Positions 45,723 through 54,020 of a stretch of 64,000 nucleotides of DNA are shown here, in pieces. Source of the DNA: Bacillus sp. CGMCC 1.16541. GTDB lineage: Bacteria; Bacillota; Bacilli; Bacillales; Bacillaceae_H. The notes under the pieces were generated by a model. It made no database searches. It was not told where the DNA came from and saw nothing but the letters and a program-made list of their open reading frames with translations. A program made the translations under genes and the position numbers. How positions within the stretch are numbered: the stretch's first letter is position 1; the number at the start of each line of letters is the position of its first letter. Where the stretch lies: contig NZ_QFRU01000001.1 of the NCBI RefSeq assembly GCF_003184905.1, positions 124,001 through 188,000 on the forward strand, read 5' to 3'.

Positions 45723-46313
45723 GAGAGTGGGACATAACGAAATGATTCCTTCTCAAAAACGAACAAGAACGTTTCTGTCATCGTTATGTTACACAACAAG
45801 TTCGTTCCATTTCGCTCCAGCCACTCGCTTTTTGCAGGGAGGAACCTGAGCCTCCTCGTTCCTGTGGGGTCTCAGCCTTTCCTCTATTTCCCGCAGGAGT
45901 CGAGTGTCCTACGCTCCATTCCACTATTCTTTTAAACTTGTTTTTTAATCAAAAAATGAGGCTGACTCAAAAGGTTGAATAAATTCGATCTGAGAGTCGC
46001 CTCTTTTACTTTTCATCCATTTTATAGGTTTTGTTGTGGTGACTTAATTATAACAAAAGAGGGATTTTCTTGTATTTTTTTGCGCAAAAAAATATCGTAA
46101 GCTGAGTTGATTGGAGTGGAAGGCGCGAAGACTCCTGCGGGCGCAGCTGGTCAGGTGAGACCCCGCAAGAGCGAAGCGATGCGGAAAGCGAAGCGCCTGG
46201 AACGGAAATCAACGGACTAATTTTAGAAGCTAACCTAAAAAGAGGGTGCGCAAAAGTTTATACCTTTTGGGACACCCTCTTCTTATCGACTGAAACACTT
46301 ATGTCTCAGCCTC
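45723..46313. repeat. 591 bp composite repeat, copy 2 of the 2473 element with a nested element
   Basis: The left ~235 bp match 2473-2705 closely, starting with the same GAGAGTGGGACATAA end. The right end (ACTGAAACACTTATGTCTCAG at 46291-46310) also matches copy 1. Between the shared halves, copy 1 has a 45 bp hairpin while this copy carries a second element at 45958-46279. The left boundary truncates a tetR gene. Confidence 0.8.
45958..46279. repeat. Nested 322 bp element with imperfect terminal inverted repeats
   Basis: GAGGCTGACTCAAAAGGT (45958-45975) and the complement of GAGGGTGTCCCAAAAGGT (46262-46279) match at 14 of 18 positions. The core at about 46110-46215 has GACTCCTGCGGG, GTGAGACCCCGCA and GCGGAAAGCGAAGCGCC. 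This is the same conserved core as in the outer element but in opposite orientation. Possible helices are AGGCGC (46121-46126) with GCGCCT (46193-46198), and TGCGGG with CCCGCA. Confidence 0.7.
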
Positions 46314-46378
46314 ATTTTAGTAGGTTTTCAACATTTGGCAGGACTCTATATTCGTCATGCGAATTGTTGAAAATCTAT

Positions 46379-47092
46379 TTATTTACCAATGAACATTTGT
46401 GTCCAGTATGTTGTTCCATCGCTACCTTTTACATACCCTACACCGATGTGTGTAAAGTTGTTACTTAAAATATTCGCGCGGTGACCTGAACTATTCATCC
46501 AGCCATTCATCACTTCTTCAGGTGTACGTTGACCTTTTGCAATATTCTCACCTGCTGCTTTATATGAAATACCAAAACGCTTCATCATATCAAACGGTGA
46601 ACCGTAAGTTGGTGATTGATGATCAAAGTACCCTTTATTCATCATATCTCGTGATTTCTCTCTTGCTACATCACTTAATTTTGTATCTAACTGTAAAGGA
46701 GCCAAACCTGCTTTTTGTCTCTCTTGGTTGACAAGCTGTGCGACCTTTTTTTCGTATTCACTTACACTACTAGCAGCTGCTTGAGTAGTTGTGTTTGTAG
46801 TTGTTGCCGGCTTCTCTGCTTGTGGCTGTTGTACCGGTTGTTGTGGTGCTGGCTTTTGCTCCACTTGCTGAGTTGGTTGTGCGACTGGTGTTTGTTCAAC
46901 TGGCTTTACTTGAAGATTATATTTCTTTAATAAATTCTCAAGATAAGCTTGATCAAACTGACAGTTGTAGGTATACACCACTTTTTGATAAGTAGTTGGT
47001 TGTTGCTCATTTGATGCAGCGCTTGCATTCGCTCCTCCAAACATCGTTGTTGCTAAAACAGTACTTGCTGCAATGACTGATAATTTCTTCAT
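46379..47092 (-). CDS. Secreted CAP-domain protein (YkwD-like)
   Basis: The 237-residue protein has a signal peptide (MKKLSVIAASTVLATTMFGG, cleavage likely after ASA) and a Pro/Gln/Thr-rich linker (about 65-110). The C-terminal CAP/SCP domain includes QLVNQERQKAGLAPLQLD, YFDHQSPTYGSPFDMMKRFG, AAGENIAKGQRTPEEVMNGW and SSGHRANILS, with His residues of the CAP cavity. Bacillus relatives (YkwD) are secreted proteins of unclear function, possibly spore or wall associated. Confidence 0.9.
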   Translation of the reverse strand: MKKLSVIAASTVLATTMFGGANASAASNEQQPTTYQKVVYTYNCQFDQAYLENLLKKYNLQVKPVEQTPVAQPTQQVEQKPAPQQPVQQPQAEKPATTTNTTTQAAASSVSEYEKKVAQLVNQERQKAGLAPLQLDTKLSDVAREKSRDMMNKGYFDHQSPTYGSPFDMMKRFGISYKAAGENIAKGQRTPEEVMNGWMNSSGHRANILSNNFTHIGVGYVKGSDGTTYWTQMFIGK

Positions 47093-47187
47093 TCTCTTTC
47101 CTCCTACTGATTAGTGTGAACCCCCTCTTTTATCATGCTTCATATCTCACAATCTCTCAATCTGAAAAAACTACCAAAAAGAAAAAG

Positions 47188-47232
47188 AATCGTCAATAAC
47201 CCTTGAAAAAGGCTACCCTTAACGATTCTAGT
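47188..47232 (-). terminator. Terminator after the gene at 47260
   Basis: GAATCGT pairs with ACGATTC around an inner AAGGG-containing segment, followed by TTTTTC on the minus strand. Confidence 0.6.
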
Positions 47233-47259
47233 AATTTATAGTATACGGTGTAATTTTTA

Positions 47260-47601
47260 CTACTTATTATTTAACATCATGACTGTATAGTTTTCGGTAA
47301 ACATATGACTAGAAAACACACGTTCTTGATCATCTTTTTTAAAAATGAACGTCTCACCAATTTGTTGATGAAATGCCCACCCATTCTTTTCTTTATGCTC
47401 AATAAATGTCATATAATCGTTCGCTGCTACTATATATTTCTCAGGCTTCTTATCAATTTGCGCTACTCCATTTCCATTCGCTAACTGAATTAAACCTATA
47501 ACAACCGGCACAGGATTTCCTTCTTGAAAAACAAGCTTTCCGAATAAACTAAAAAACAACACCCCAACAACTAAAACAGCTAACAACGCTTGCTTTTTCA
47601 C
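47260..47601 (-). CDS. Membrane-anchored hypothetical protein
   Basis: The 113-residue protein has an N-terminal helix (MKKQALLAVLVVGVLFFSLF) that anchors or exports a small domain of about 85 residues (DKKPEKYIVAANDYMTFIEH, GETFIFKKDDQERVFSSHMF). It ends YTVMMLNNK. The pattern is seen in small Bacillus exported proteins of unknown function. It stands alone. Confidence 0.65.
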   Translation of the reverse strand: MKKQALLAVLVVGVLFFSLFGKLVFQEGNPVPVVIGLIQLANGNGVAQIDKKPEKYIVAANDYMTFIEHKEKNGWAFHQQIGETFIFKKDDQERVFSSHMFTENYTVMMLNNK

Positions 47602-47800
47602 AATTCTCCCGCTCCCCTTTCCCTTACACTCCTACTACCTACCAATTCGCCCCTATAACCTTCCAATCCTTCCACCCAAGCCAATTGACTTTAACTAATC
47701 CATACGTAAACCTAAATAAACAATCTTACACATTCTTTCAAGCAGATATCTAAGCAACAAACAGTCACATGACTCCTCGAATCCACCCTCAAAGGTCTAG

Positions 47801-47839
47801 AAAATGAGAGATGACAGTTCCTCTGTCATCTCTCATTTT
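47801..47839. other. Orphan perfect stem-loop between divergent genes
   Basis: A 17 bp perfect stem (47801-47817 with 47823-47839, AAAATGAGAGATGACAG and complement) has loop TTCCT and A/T tails, typical of a two-way terminator. The flanking genes diverge, so neither needs a terminator here. It may end an unannotated RNA. No gene is visible in 47602-47800, which is pyrimidine-rich on the + strand. Confidence 0.6.
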
Positions 47840-47971
47840 CTACATCAATAAATTACAAGATTGTTACCTTTCTATTAAAACATGTATCATCATTACAAAT
47901 TCATCCAAGCCCGTGATAGAATAAAAACAACTTAAACGTACGTACACACCTTAATAGATAGGATGATGGTT

Positions 47972-48574
47972 ATGGACAAAACAAACTTACGCACTTACAT
48001 CCAAAGAATATTTCCAAACATTCAACTAAAAGCTCCTTTGTTCTACCACGCACCTTCTGGTATTCGTTTTGAACTTGGCAATCAAAAAAAAGTATGGGAA
48101 AAGGAGTACATGAAGAATGTCTATGAACGAGCTTATGCCATCTTTAGCTTCCTACATGATAAAAATGACGACCTTCTTGTCCTTTTTAAGCAAAGAAGTG
48201 GAGATCGAAAACGAGATGAAGAATCGAACGTTAAAAAATTCATTAAAACGAAGCTATCCAAACAAGATATTCAAGTAGTAACCGAGGCCAACCGAAATGA
48301 ATGTTTTATTTACTGTAAAACCGACGATTTAAAACATAAGTTGCTCATTCAATCGATTGCCAACCGGGATTTACACATCCAACCTTCCTTAGAAGAAGAA
48401 TGTTATATTATAAACATGAATAAGCATACCGTTTTCCACCTTTATGACGACCGAGGATTAGATGTTGTGTCAAACAATCCACTTCCTTTAAAAAGACTTC
48501 AAAAGAAGTTTCATCACTGGATTGTGGACATCGATGCGCAACAACTGAATGAACAAACATGGCTTTGCCCGTAA
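47972..48574 (+). CDS. DUF3885-type protein
   Basis: The 200-residue protein starts at the third ATG of the frame (47972), after AGGATGATGG. The C-terminal segment HTVFHLYDDRGLDVVSNNPLPL...KKFHHWIVD matches the DUF3885 pattern 'iyDDRGmDv...kynxWild'. DUF3885 proteins are cytoplasmic and often found with immunity or toxin-related gene sets, but their role is unknown. Confidence 0.65.
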   Translation: MDKTNLRTYIQRIFPNIQLKAPLFYHAPSGIRFELGNQKKVWEKEYMKNVYERAYAIFSFLHDKNDDLLVLFKQRSGDRKRDEESNVKKFIKTKLSKQDIQVVTEANRNECFIYCKTDDLKHKLLIQSIANRDLHIQPSLEEECYIINMNKHTVFHLYDDRGLDVVSNNPLPLKRLQKKFHHWIVDIDAQQLNEQTWLCP

Positions 48575-48576
48575 AT

Positions 48577-48640
48577 AGTAGAAAAGGTCAACCCCAAATG
48601 AGCAATGTTTGCTTTTTTGAGATTGACCTTTTTCAATGAC
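48577..48640. terminator. Convergent terminator
   Basis: AAAAGGTCA pairs with TGACCTTTTT between the convergent genes at 47972 and 48633. The loop is long. Confidence 0.7.
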
Positions 48641-49364
48641 GATTTAACCATTTTACCGTTTCACTCACTAGTTGATCTTGTTGTTTTTTTGCTGAAATGG
48701 TAGCAGCTTTGTCTCCTTTTTGCTCTCCATATAAACCAAATTGTGCATGATTGCCGCCTTTTATTTCAATAAAGGTTGCTGATTTAGGCAGGAGTATTTT
48801 CGTCTCTTTGATTTTACCTGGTGTGGTTAAGCCATCTTTCTCGCCGTAAATTGATAGAACAGGCATATCAGTCGTTGAAAAATCGTTTTTATTCATCGGA
48901 TAGGAAGCTAAAAATACGACACCATCTATATTCGCTTGATTGTCATACGCATAGTTCGCAGCCATCACACCCCCTAATGAATGTCCGCCGATAAACCATT
49001 TCTCTACGTTAGGGATATCATTGATTACCTGATGAGCTCGATTACCACTAAAAAACGCCATATTAAATGGAAAGCTTACAACAGCTGTTACATAACCGTT
49101 TTTTGCTAGTTGCTGTGCATAATAAGCGTAAGCGAGCGGCTGTACTTTTGCACCTGGATATAAGATGAATCCTCCTTTTACAGGTTGATCGGGAGGCTCA
49201 ATAACGTAATAATGTTTCGTTGGCATTAGTTGGTCTTCTTGCACTAACTCGTTTAATTCATTTGTTGGACCATAATCAAAACGTGACCATACGAAAAAAG
49301 TTAACGCTGCCATTATTACTATCACAACGAAAGCAACGAACCCAAGCTTTAATAGTTTCTTCAA
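48633..49364 (-). CDS. Membrane-anchored alpha/beta hydrolase
   Basis: The 243-residue protein has an N-terminal helix (LKLGFVAFVVIVIMAALTFFVW) followed by an alpha/beta-hydrolase domain. FILYPGAKVQPLAYAYYAQQLA precedes the nucleophile elbow GGHSLGGVMA (Ser about 133). The acidic residue is in IYGEKDGLTTP and the His in GGNHAQFGLYG. It would be an extracellular esterase or lipase-like enzyme of unknown substrate. It matches the Abhydrolase_5 group of secreted Bacillus proteins. Confidence 0.85.
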   Translation of the reverse strand: MKKLLKLGFVAFVVIVIMAALTFFVWSRFDYGPTNELNELVQEDQLMPTKHYYVIEPPDQPVKGGFILYPGAKVQPLAYAYYAQQLAKNGYVTAVVSFPFNMAFFSGNRAHQVINDIPNVEKWFIGGHSLGGVMAANYAYDNQANIDGVVFLASYPMNKNDFSTTDMPVLSIYGEKDGLTTPGKIKETKILLPKSATFIEIKGGNHAQFGLYGEQKGDKAATISAKKQQDQLVSETVKWLNRH

Positions 49365-49617
49365 ACGACACCCTCTTTTCTTTCATCTATAAAAGTGGAA
49401 CTAAACAATCTACTATCACTTTTCAAACAACCACCTAGACCCTTTTGTTCCCTTCACCCGACCTTCATCTAAGTACGCTTACATCTCTATGTATGAATAG
49501 TTTATCTCTGTTTCTCGCACAAAAGCAACAATGATGGTGTTCCGAGGTATACCCAGTAATTAACACGATACACATGCAGAAATGTGACTTATCCTAACAA
49601 AAAAGGAGTGATGATGT

Positions 49618-49908
49618 ATGCCATTTTTTGATTCCACTTTTCACTTATGGATTGGCTTTCCATTTCTATCTGTTCTATCAGGTATTATTTATGAGCTTTT
49701 ATTTAGAAAAATATATCTCGGGATGATTGTTGCATTTTTCTTACCTTTCATTTTAATTTGGGGAAATATTCATTTCATAAACAAACTTCCAACTCTTTTT
49801 CTTTTTGGCCTTTTTTATGCAACGATTGCTTATGTAACAAGTAAGCTAACACGTAAAAAGACGAATGAATACGACGCAGTTCGTACACACTATAAAAAAC
49901 AACCTTGA
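49618..49908 (+). CDS. Small membrane protein (DUF2651-like)
   Basis: The 96-residue protein has three hydrophobic segments (LWIGFPFLSVLSGIIYELLF, LGMIVAFFLPFILIWGNI, LPTLFLFGLFYATIAYVTS) and a basic tail. An AAAAAGGAG ribosome site lies upstream. It starts a run of three membrane-protein genes. The DUF2651/YbeF resemblance is tentative. Confidence 0.65.
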   Translation: MPFFDSTFHLWIGFPFLSVLSGIIYELLFRKIYLGMIVAFFLPFILIWGNIHFINKLPTLFLFGLFYATIAYVTSKLTRKKTNEYDAVRTHYKKQP

Positions 49909-49919
49909 AGGATGCTGTC

Positions 49920-50699
49920 ATGAACAATTTCACATCAACAAATAAGTATAGACGCTTTAAAGCTCACATTAGCATCTTTGGAACGACCCAAGTTCATGTG
50001 CGTAATCCTTACATTGTCGCTTGGTGGTCAGCAGCTTTTCCTGGATTTGGTCATCTTTTATTATCAAAATATTTAAGAGGGTTCGTTTTATTTATTTGGG
50101 AAGTGTATATTAACATTCACGCTAATCTTAATTTAGCGATGGTCTATTCGTTTTGCGGAGAGATTGACCGTGCAAAAGACATTCTTGATACGAGATGGAT
50201 TTTACTTTACATCCCTGTCTATATTTTTGGTATTTGGGACAGCTATCGAACAACCCTTGATTTAAATAAAGTAGCGGTATTAGCTGAACGTGAAAATGCA
50301 CCTTTTAATACGTTTAGTATCGGTGCATTAGAAGTAAACTATTTAGATCAACGAAATCCAATACTTGCTATTATTTGGTCTATCTTCATGCCTGGTACAG
50401 GGCAATTGTATATTCACAGAATATTAACTGGCTTTTTTGCACTTATTTGGGTTGTTGTTTTCTACTACCAAGCTAACTTTCTGCCAGCCATTCATTATTT
50501 ATTCTCAGGGAATATTTCACAATCCACTGCGGTTTTAAACCCTGAATGGCTCTTGTTTTTACCTTCAATCTATGGTTTTTCAATTTATGATGCGTATAGT
50601 AACACCGTCGAAAACAACAAACTGTTTGACAACAATCAGCGAAACTACTTGATTAACGATTATCAGCATTACCGATTTCGCTTGCCGCTAAGAAAATAA
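49920..50699 (+). CDS. Membrane protein with duplicated half-domains, unknown function
   Basis: The 259-residue protein starts at the ATG at 49920 after AAGGATG. Two similar halves are seen. VRNPYIVAWWSAAFPGFGHL (about 25-45) and DQRNPILAIIWSIFMPGTGQLY (about 150-171) occupy equivalent places. Each is followed by a hydrophobic hairpin, and each half ends with WDSYRTT or YDAYSNT. The W-x-x-x-P-G-x-G pattern recalls TM2-type domains. It lies between two other membrane-protein genes and is probably co-transcribed with them. Confidence 0.65.
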   Translation: MNNFTSTNKYRRFKAHISIFGTTQVHVRNPYIVAWWSAAFPGFGHLLLSKYLRGFVLFIWEVYINIHANLNLAMVYSFCGEIDRAKDILDTRWILLYIPVYIFGIWDSYRTTLDLNKVAVLAERENAPFNTFSIGALEVNYLDQRNPILAIIWSIFMPGTGQLYIHRILTGFFALIWVVVFYYQANFLPAIHYLFSGNISQSTAVLNPEWLLFLPSIYGFSIYDAYSNTVENNKLFDNNQRNYLINDYQHYRFRLPLRK

Positions 50700-50709
50700 G
50701 GAGTTGGCC

Positions 50710-51162
50710 ATGCAAATCTTTTCTACTTTTAATCACTCTACCTATTTAGAGCTCACCATCACATCACTTGAACGAAAAGGAATTAGCCCGTATCAAATAC
50801 TAGCCATTCCTCTTGAAGCACAGAAAGAAAATCTTTCGCTATTTGATACCTTACATTCTTCAGATGGAATTAGTTTATTTGATACTGGCGCTGCTTTAGG
50901 AACAGCGTTTGCCGTAATAGGTGCAAGCGTTGGGTTTAATTTAGACTGGGGGCCTATTTATTGGGGACTAATTGGTGCTGCGACAGGGTTTATCATCGGG
51001 TTTTTATGTAATTACATTTACTATAAATACATAAAGAAATACAAAAAGCACCCTCAAAGCGCTGAAGTCATTTTAATTGTTGAGTGCTTGCCGCATCAAG
51101 TTGAGGAAGTAAAACTTGTCCTAAAAGAGCATTTGGCACTTGCAACCGCTGTGTTGCCATAA
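50710..51162 (+). CDS. Membrane protein of unknown function
   Basis: The 150-residue protein starts at the ATG at 50710 after AAGGAG, 10 bp beyond the preceding gene. A cytoplasmic N-terminal part (LELTITSLERKGISPYQILA) is followed by a glycine-rich helical hairpin (GAALGTAFAVIGASVGFN; WGLIGAATGFIIGFLCNY) and a basic, then hydrophilic C-terminus. It is the third gene of the run. Confidence 0.65.
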   Translation: MQIFSTFNHSTYLELTITSLERKGISPYQILAIPLEAQKENLSLFDTLHSSDGISLFDTGAALGTAFAVIGASVGFNLDWGPIYWGLIGAATGFIIGFLCNYIYYKYIKKYKKHPQSAEVILIVECLPHQVEEVKLVLKEHLALATAVLP

Positions 51163-51204
51163 CACTAACAATTAAGCATCCACGTTCGATGTTTAATTGT
51201 TAGT
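51163..51204. terminator. Convergent hairpin
   Basis: CACTAACAATTAA plus CATC (51163-51180) pair with GATG and TTAATTGTTAGTG (51189-51204). It separates the convergent genes at 50710 and 51200 and overlaps the end of the latter. Confidence 0.7.
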
Positions 51205-52090
51205 GAATATCACGTTTCTTAAATCGCCCACCTTTCACTTCGGAAATACTCGCAACTGCTAAGAAAGCCGCTGGGTCCATTTCTTCTACAATGGCTTTTA
51301 ACTTCGCTTCTTCTAACCTCGTAATGACGCAAAAAATCACTTTTTTATCATCACCGGTATATCCACCTTCTCCGTTTAAATAGGTCACTCCTCTTCCTAA
51401 GCGGGCTAAAATGGCTTCACCAATCTTTTCATATTCTTCACTAATAATCCAGGCAGATTTTGACTCGTCTAATCCTTGTATTACCACATCGATCGTTTTA
51501 AAAGCAATAAAATAAGCCATTAATGAATACATCGCTCGGTCCCATCCAAACACAAACCCTGCACTTCCTAAAATAAACAAATTAAAAAACATAATCGTTT
51601 CACCAACAGAAAAAGGGGTGCGTTTGTTAAATAAGATGGCCAATATCTCTGTTCCATCTAACGAACCTCCATAACGAATAACAAGTCCAACTCCTACCCC
51701 TAACACCATTCCACCAAATACAGCAGCTAACAATGTGTCTGTGGTAAACGCAGGAATTGAATGAAACAGTAACGTGGCCATCGATAAAACAGAAACGGCA
51801 AACAACGTAGAAATCGCAAACGTTTTTCCAATTTGTTTATATCCTATAAAAAAGAAAGGGAGGTTAAACACAAAAATATAAATCCCTAGCTTTACGTCTG
51901 TTAAGTGCGCCAAAATAATTGAAATCCCAACAATTCCGCCATCAATGACTTGATTTGGAACGAGAAATACTTCTAAACCAACCGCCATGAATATAGCTCC
52001 AATAAATATAAAGCATGCACGCTTAATAATTTGACGAGTTGACAACGCTTGATGTTCATGTTTGGGCTTTTCAATCATTTGAACACTCAT
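51200..52090 (-). CDS. YitT-family membrane protein (DUF2179)
   Basis: The 296-residue protein has five or six membrane helices (IIKRACFIFIGAIFMAVGLEVF; GGIVGISIILAHL) and a C-terminal cytoplasmic DUF2179 domain (GRGVTYLNGEGGYTGDDKKVIFCVITRLEEAKLKAIV). This is the YitT/YvjA/YqfU family of Bacillus, with unknown transport function. It is monocistronic with GGGTGTGAG upstream. Confidence 0.9.
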   Translation of the reverse strand: MSVQMIEKPKHEHQALSTRQIIKRACFIFIGAIFMAVGLEVFLVPNQVIDGGIVGISIILAHLTDVKLGIYIFVFNLPFFFIGYKQIGKTFAISTLFAVSVLSMATLLFHSIPAFTTDTLLAAVFGGMVLGVGVGLVIRYGGSLDGTEILAILFNKRTPFSVGETIMFFNLFILGSAGFVFGWDRAMYSLMAYFIAFKTIDVVIQGLDESKSAWIISEEYEKIGEAILARLGRGVTYLNGEGGYTGDDKKVIFCVITRLEEAKLKAIVEEMDPAAFLAVASISEVKGGRFKKRDIH

Positions 52091-52374
52091 TGCTCACACC
52101 CTTTCTTTTCGTACACTAGCTGTTTCATTCATCTTTATATATGTATGATATTTCCTTCTAATGATAACTACTAAAAGATAAAAAGAATGTATAGATTGGT
52201 AAAAATTACACATCCTAATAGTGCGTAACATCACCCATTTTTTGCCTTGAATAAATTGTCACAATTAACAACACATTCAACTGTTTTCAATTTTACATAA
52301 TGGGTATAAGATAGGTGTACAACATTTGCGCAAATGTTAAACAAATATTATACAAATTAAAGGAGTTGGAAGGT

Positions 52375-53181
52375 TTGAAAAAAATCAAAGGTTTATTTAC
52401 TTCTTTGCTAGCTGTAATGGTTTTAACATTTTCAGGAAGCTTAGCATCTGCACAAACTGCTGAGGAAGCAATGGTGCGTATTGTTCACGCTTCCCCTGAT
52501 GCTCCAGCAGTAGATGTATACGTGAACGATGAAGCAGTAGTAGAGGGTGCTGCCTTTAAAGCAGCAACGGATTACTTAAGTGTTCCAGCAGGTACGCATA
52601 AAGTAGAAATTTATGCAGCAGGTACAAAAGGTCAAGAAGATCCTGTTATTGCAACGGATTTAACTGTAGATGGCGGAAAAGCATACACAGTTGCAGCGAT
52701 TAACCAAGTTGCTAATCTAGACTTAAAAGTATTAGAAGATGAAATGAACACAACAGAAGGAAAAGCAAAAGTTCGTGTTGGTCACTTTTCTCCTGATGCG
52801 CCAGCTGTAAATGTAGGTGTAACAGACGGTCCAACATTATTTGAAAACTTATCATTCCCTAATGTATCAGACTACGCAGAAGTAGATGCTGGTACATATG
52901 ATTTAGCTGTGACAACGGCTGAAGGTAACCAGCAAGTTCTTGATTTAGCAGGTACAAACTTAGAAGCAAACACAGTTTATACAGTATTAGCGGTTAACAC
53001 AGCTGACAGCATTGAACCATTAGTATTAAAAGATGCAACAGCAATGCCTTCTGAAATGCCAAAAACAGGTATGGGTGGCGCTTCTGAACAATCTGGTTCA
53101 ATTCTTCCTGTCTTAGCGTTCGCAGGTATGGGAATTGTTGCATTAGTCGTATTACGTCGCCAAAAAGGCTACCAAAAGTAA
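52375..53181 (+). CDS. Surface protein with two DUF4397 repeats and an MPKTG sorting signal
   Basis: The 268-residue protein starts at TTG (52375) after AAAGGAG. It has a signal peptide (about 1-26, cleavage after ASA) and two DUF4397 repeats (RIVHASPDAPAVDVYV at 35-50; RVGHFSPDAPAVNVGV at 134-149). The C-terminus has MPKTG (228-232), a hydrophobic span and RR, a sortase cell-wall anchor with Met in place of the usual Leu. The stop codon overlaps the start of a sortase gene, so the protein is its likely substrate. Confidence 0.85.
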   Translation: MKKIKGLFTSLLAVMVLTFSGSLASAQTAEEAMVRIVHASPDAPAVDVYVNDEAVVEGAAFKAATDYLSVPAGTHKVEIYAAGTKGQEDPVIATDLTVDGGKAYTVAAINQVANLDLKVLEDEMNTTEGKAKVRVGHFSPDAPAVNVGVTDGPTLFENLSFPNVSDYAEVDAGTYDLAVTTAEGNQQVLDLAGTNLEANTVYTVLAVNTADSIEPLVLKDATAMPSEMPKTGMGGASEQSGSILPVLAFAGMGIVALVVLRRQKGYQK

Positions 53182-53822
53182 TGAAACAATTGAGATGGAT
53201 CGCTATTTTCAGTGCTTTTGCTCTCTTTGGATTAGTCGGGTGCATGCATCAAGAAACAAGCATTGTACAGTCCGAGCCGACCATTCAAAAAGCTAAAATG
53301 GTAGAAACTCAGGCCGCCGCTCATAACAGCTCTTTTGAAGCAAATGAGAAAGCGGAGGTTTCTACCCCATCTCAACTATCCATACCTACACTAAACATTC
53401 AAGCTCCCATTGAAGAAACGGGATTAACAAAAGACGGACAAATGGGTGTACCTGATGACGGTGAAACTGTCGCTTGGTTTGAACCTGGTACCGTTCCTGG
53501 CCGAGAAGGAAATGCTGTACTTGCTGGTCACGTTGATGACAAAACAGGCCCTGCCATTTTTTATCATTTGGAAAAGCTTGAAGTTGGTGATGAAGTTCTG
53601 GTGTCAGATGAGAACGGTCAAGTGCTCACATTTGTTGTTAAAGAAAAAGAAGCGTACCCACGCGATGAAGCACCCATCCGCGATATTTTTGGCCCAACAT
53701 ACAATCGCCAGCTCAACTTAATTACATGCACCGGACTTTTTGATCGTAAAAAAGGAACACACGAAGAACGACTCGTTGTGTACACTGAACTAAAAAGCAC
53801 AGGTACAACAGCAAGTAATTAA
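53181..53822 (+). CDS. Sortase with lipoprotein-type N-terminus
   Basis: The 213-residue protein has a sortase domain. The catalytic His is H117 (LAGHVDD), Cys is C183 (LITCTGLFD) and Arg is R197 (EERLVVYTEL), matching the class F/D-like short sortases. The N-terminus (IAIFSAFALFGLVGC) contains a lipobox with Cys21, so it may be lipid-anchored rather than held by a plain membrane helix. The ATG overlaps the stop of the MPKTG protein gene (TAATG), implying coupled translation and a dedicated pair. Confidence 0.85.
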   Translation: MKQLRWIAIFSAFALFGLVGCMHQETSIVQSEPTIQKAKMVETQAAAHNSSFEANEKAEVSTPSQLSIPTLNIQAPIEETGLTKDGQMGVPDDGETVAWFEPGTVPGREGNAVLAGHVDDKTGPAIFYHLEKLEVGDEVLVSDENGQVLTFVVKEKEAYPRDEAPIRDIFGPTYNRQLNLITCTGLFDRKKGTHEERLVVYTELKSTGTTASN

Positions 53823-53840
53823 AGTCGATGAAAAGTTAGC

Positions 53841-53900
53841 AAAACATCCCTTTTGTTTATCCATCTATGTGATGAGGTGGATAACAAGGGATGTTTTTTT
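53841..53900 (+). terminator. Terminator after the sortase gene
   Basis: AAACATCCC and GTTTATCCA pair with TGGATAAC and GGGATGTTT, followed by seven T residues. Confidence 0.85.
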
Positions 53901-54020
53901 ATCTTTACTCATAACTATGGTCACTTCAACAAAAACTAATAATCACGCATAAATTCTTTACATAACCTTCACATTGATTTGCTATTCTAAAGGAGATCAC
54001 ATCATGAAAGGAGTAGTCGT

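Noticed and set aside
46715-46995. + strand frames rich in Leu/Cys/Trp opposite the CAP-domain gene
   Set aside because: They are the complement of the Pro/Gln/Thr-rich linker of a clear gene on the other strand.
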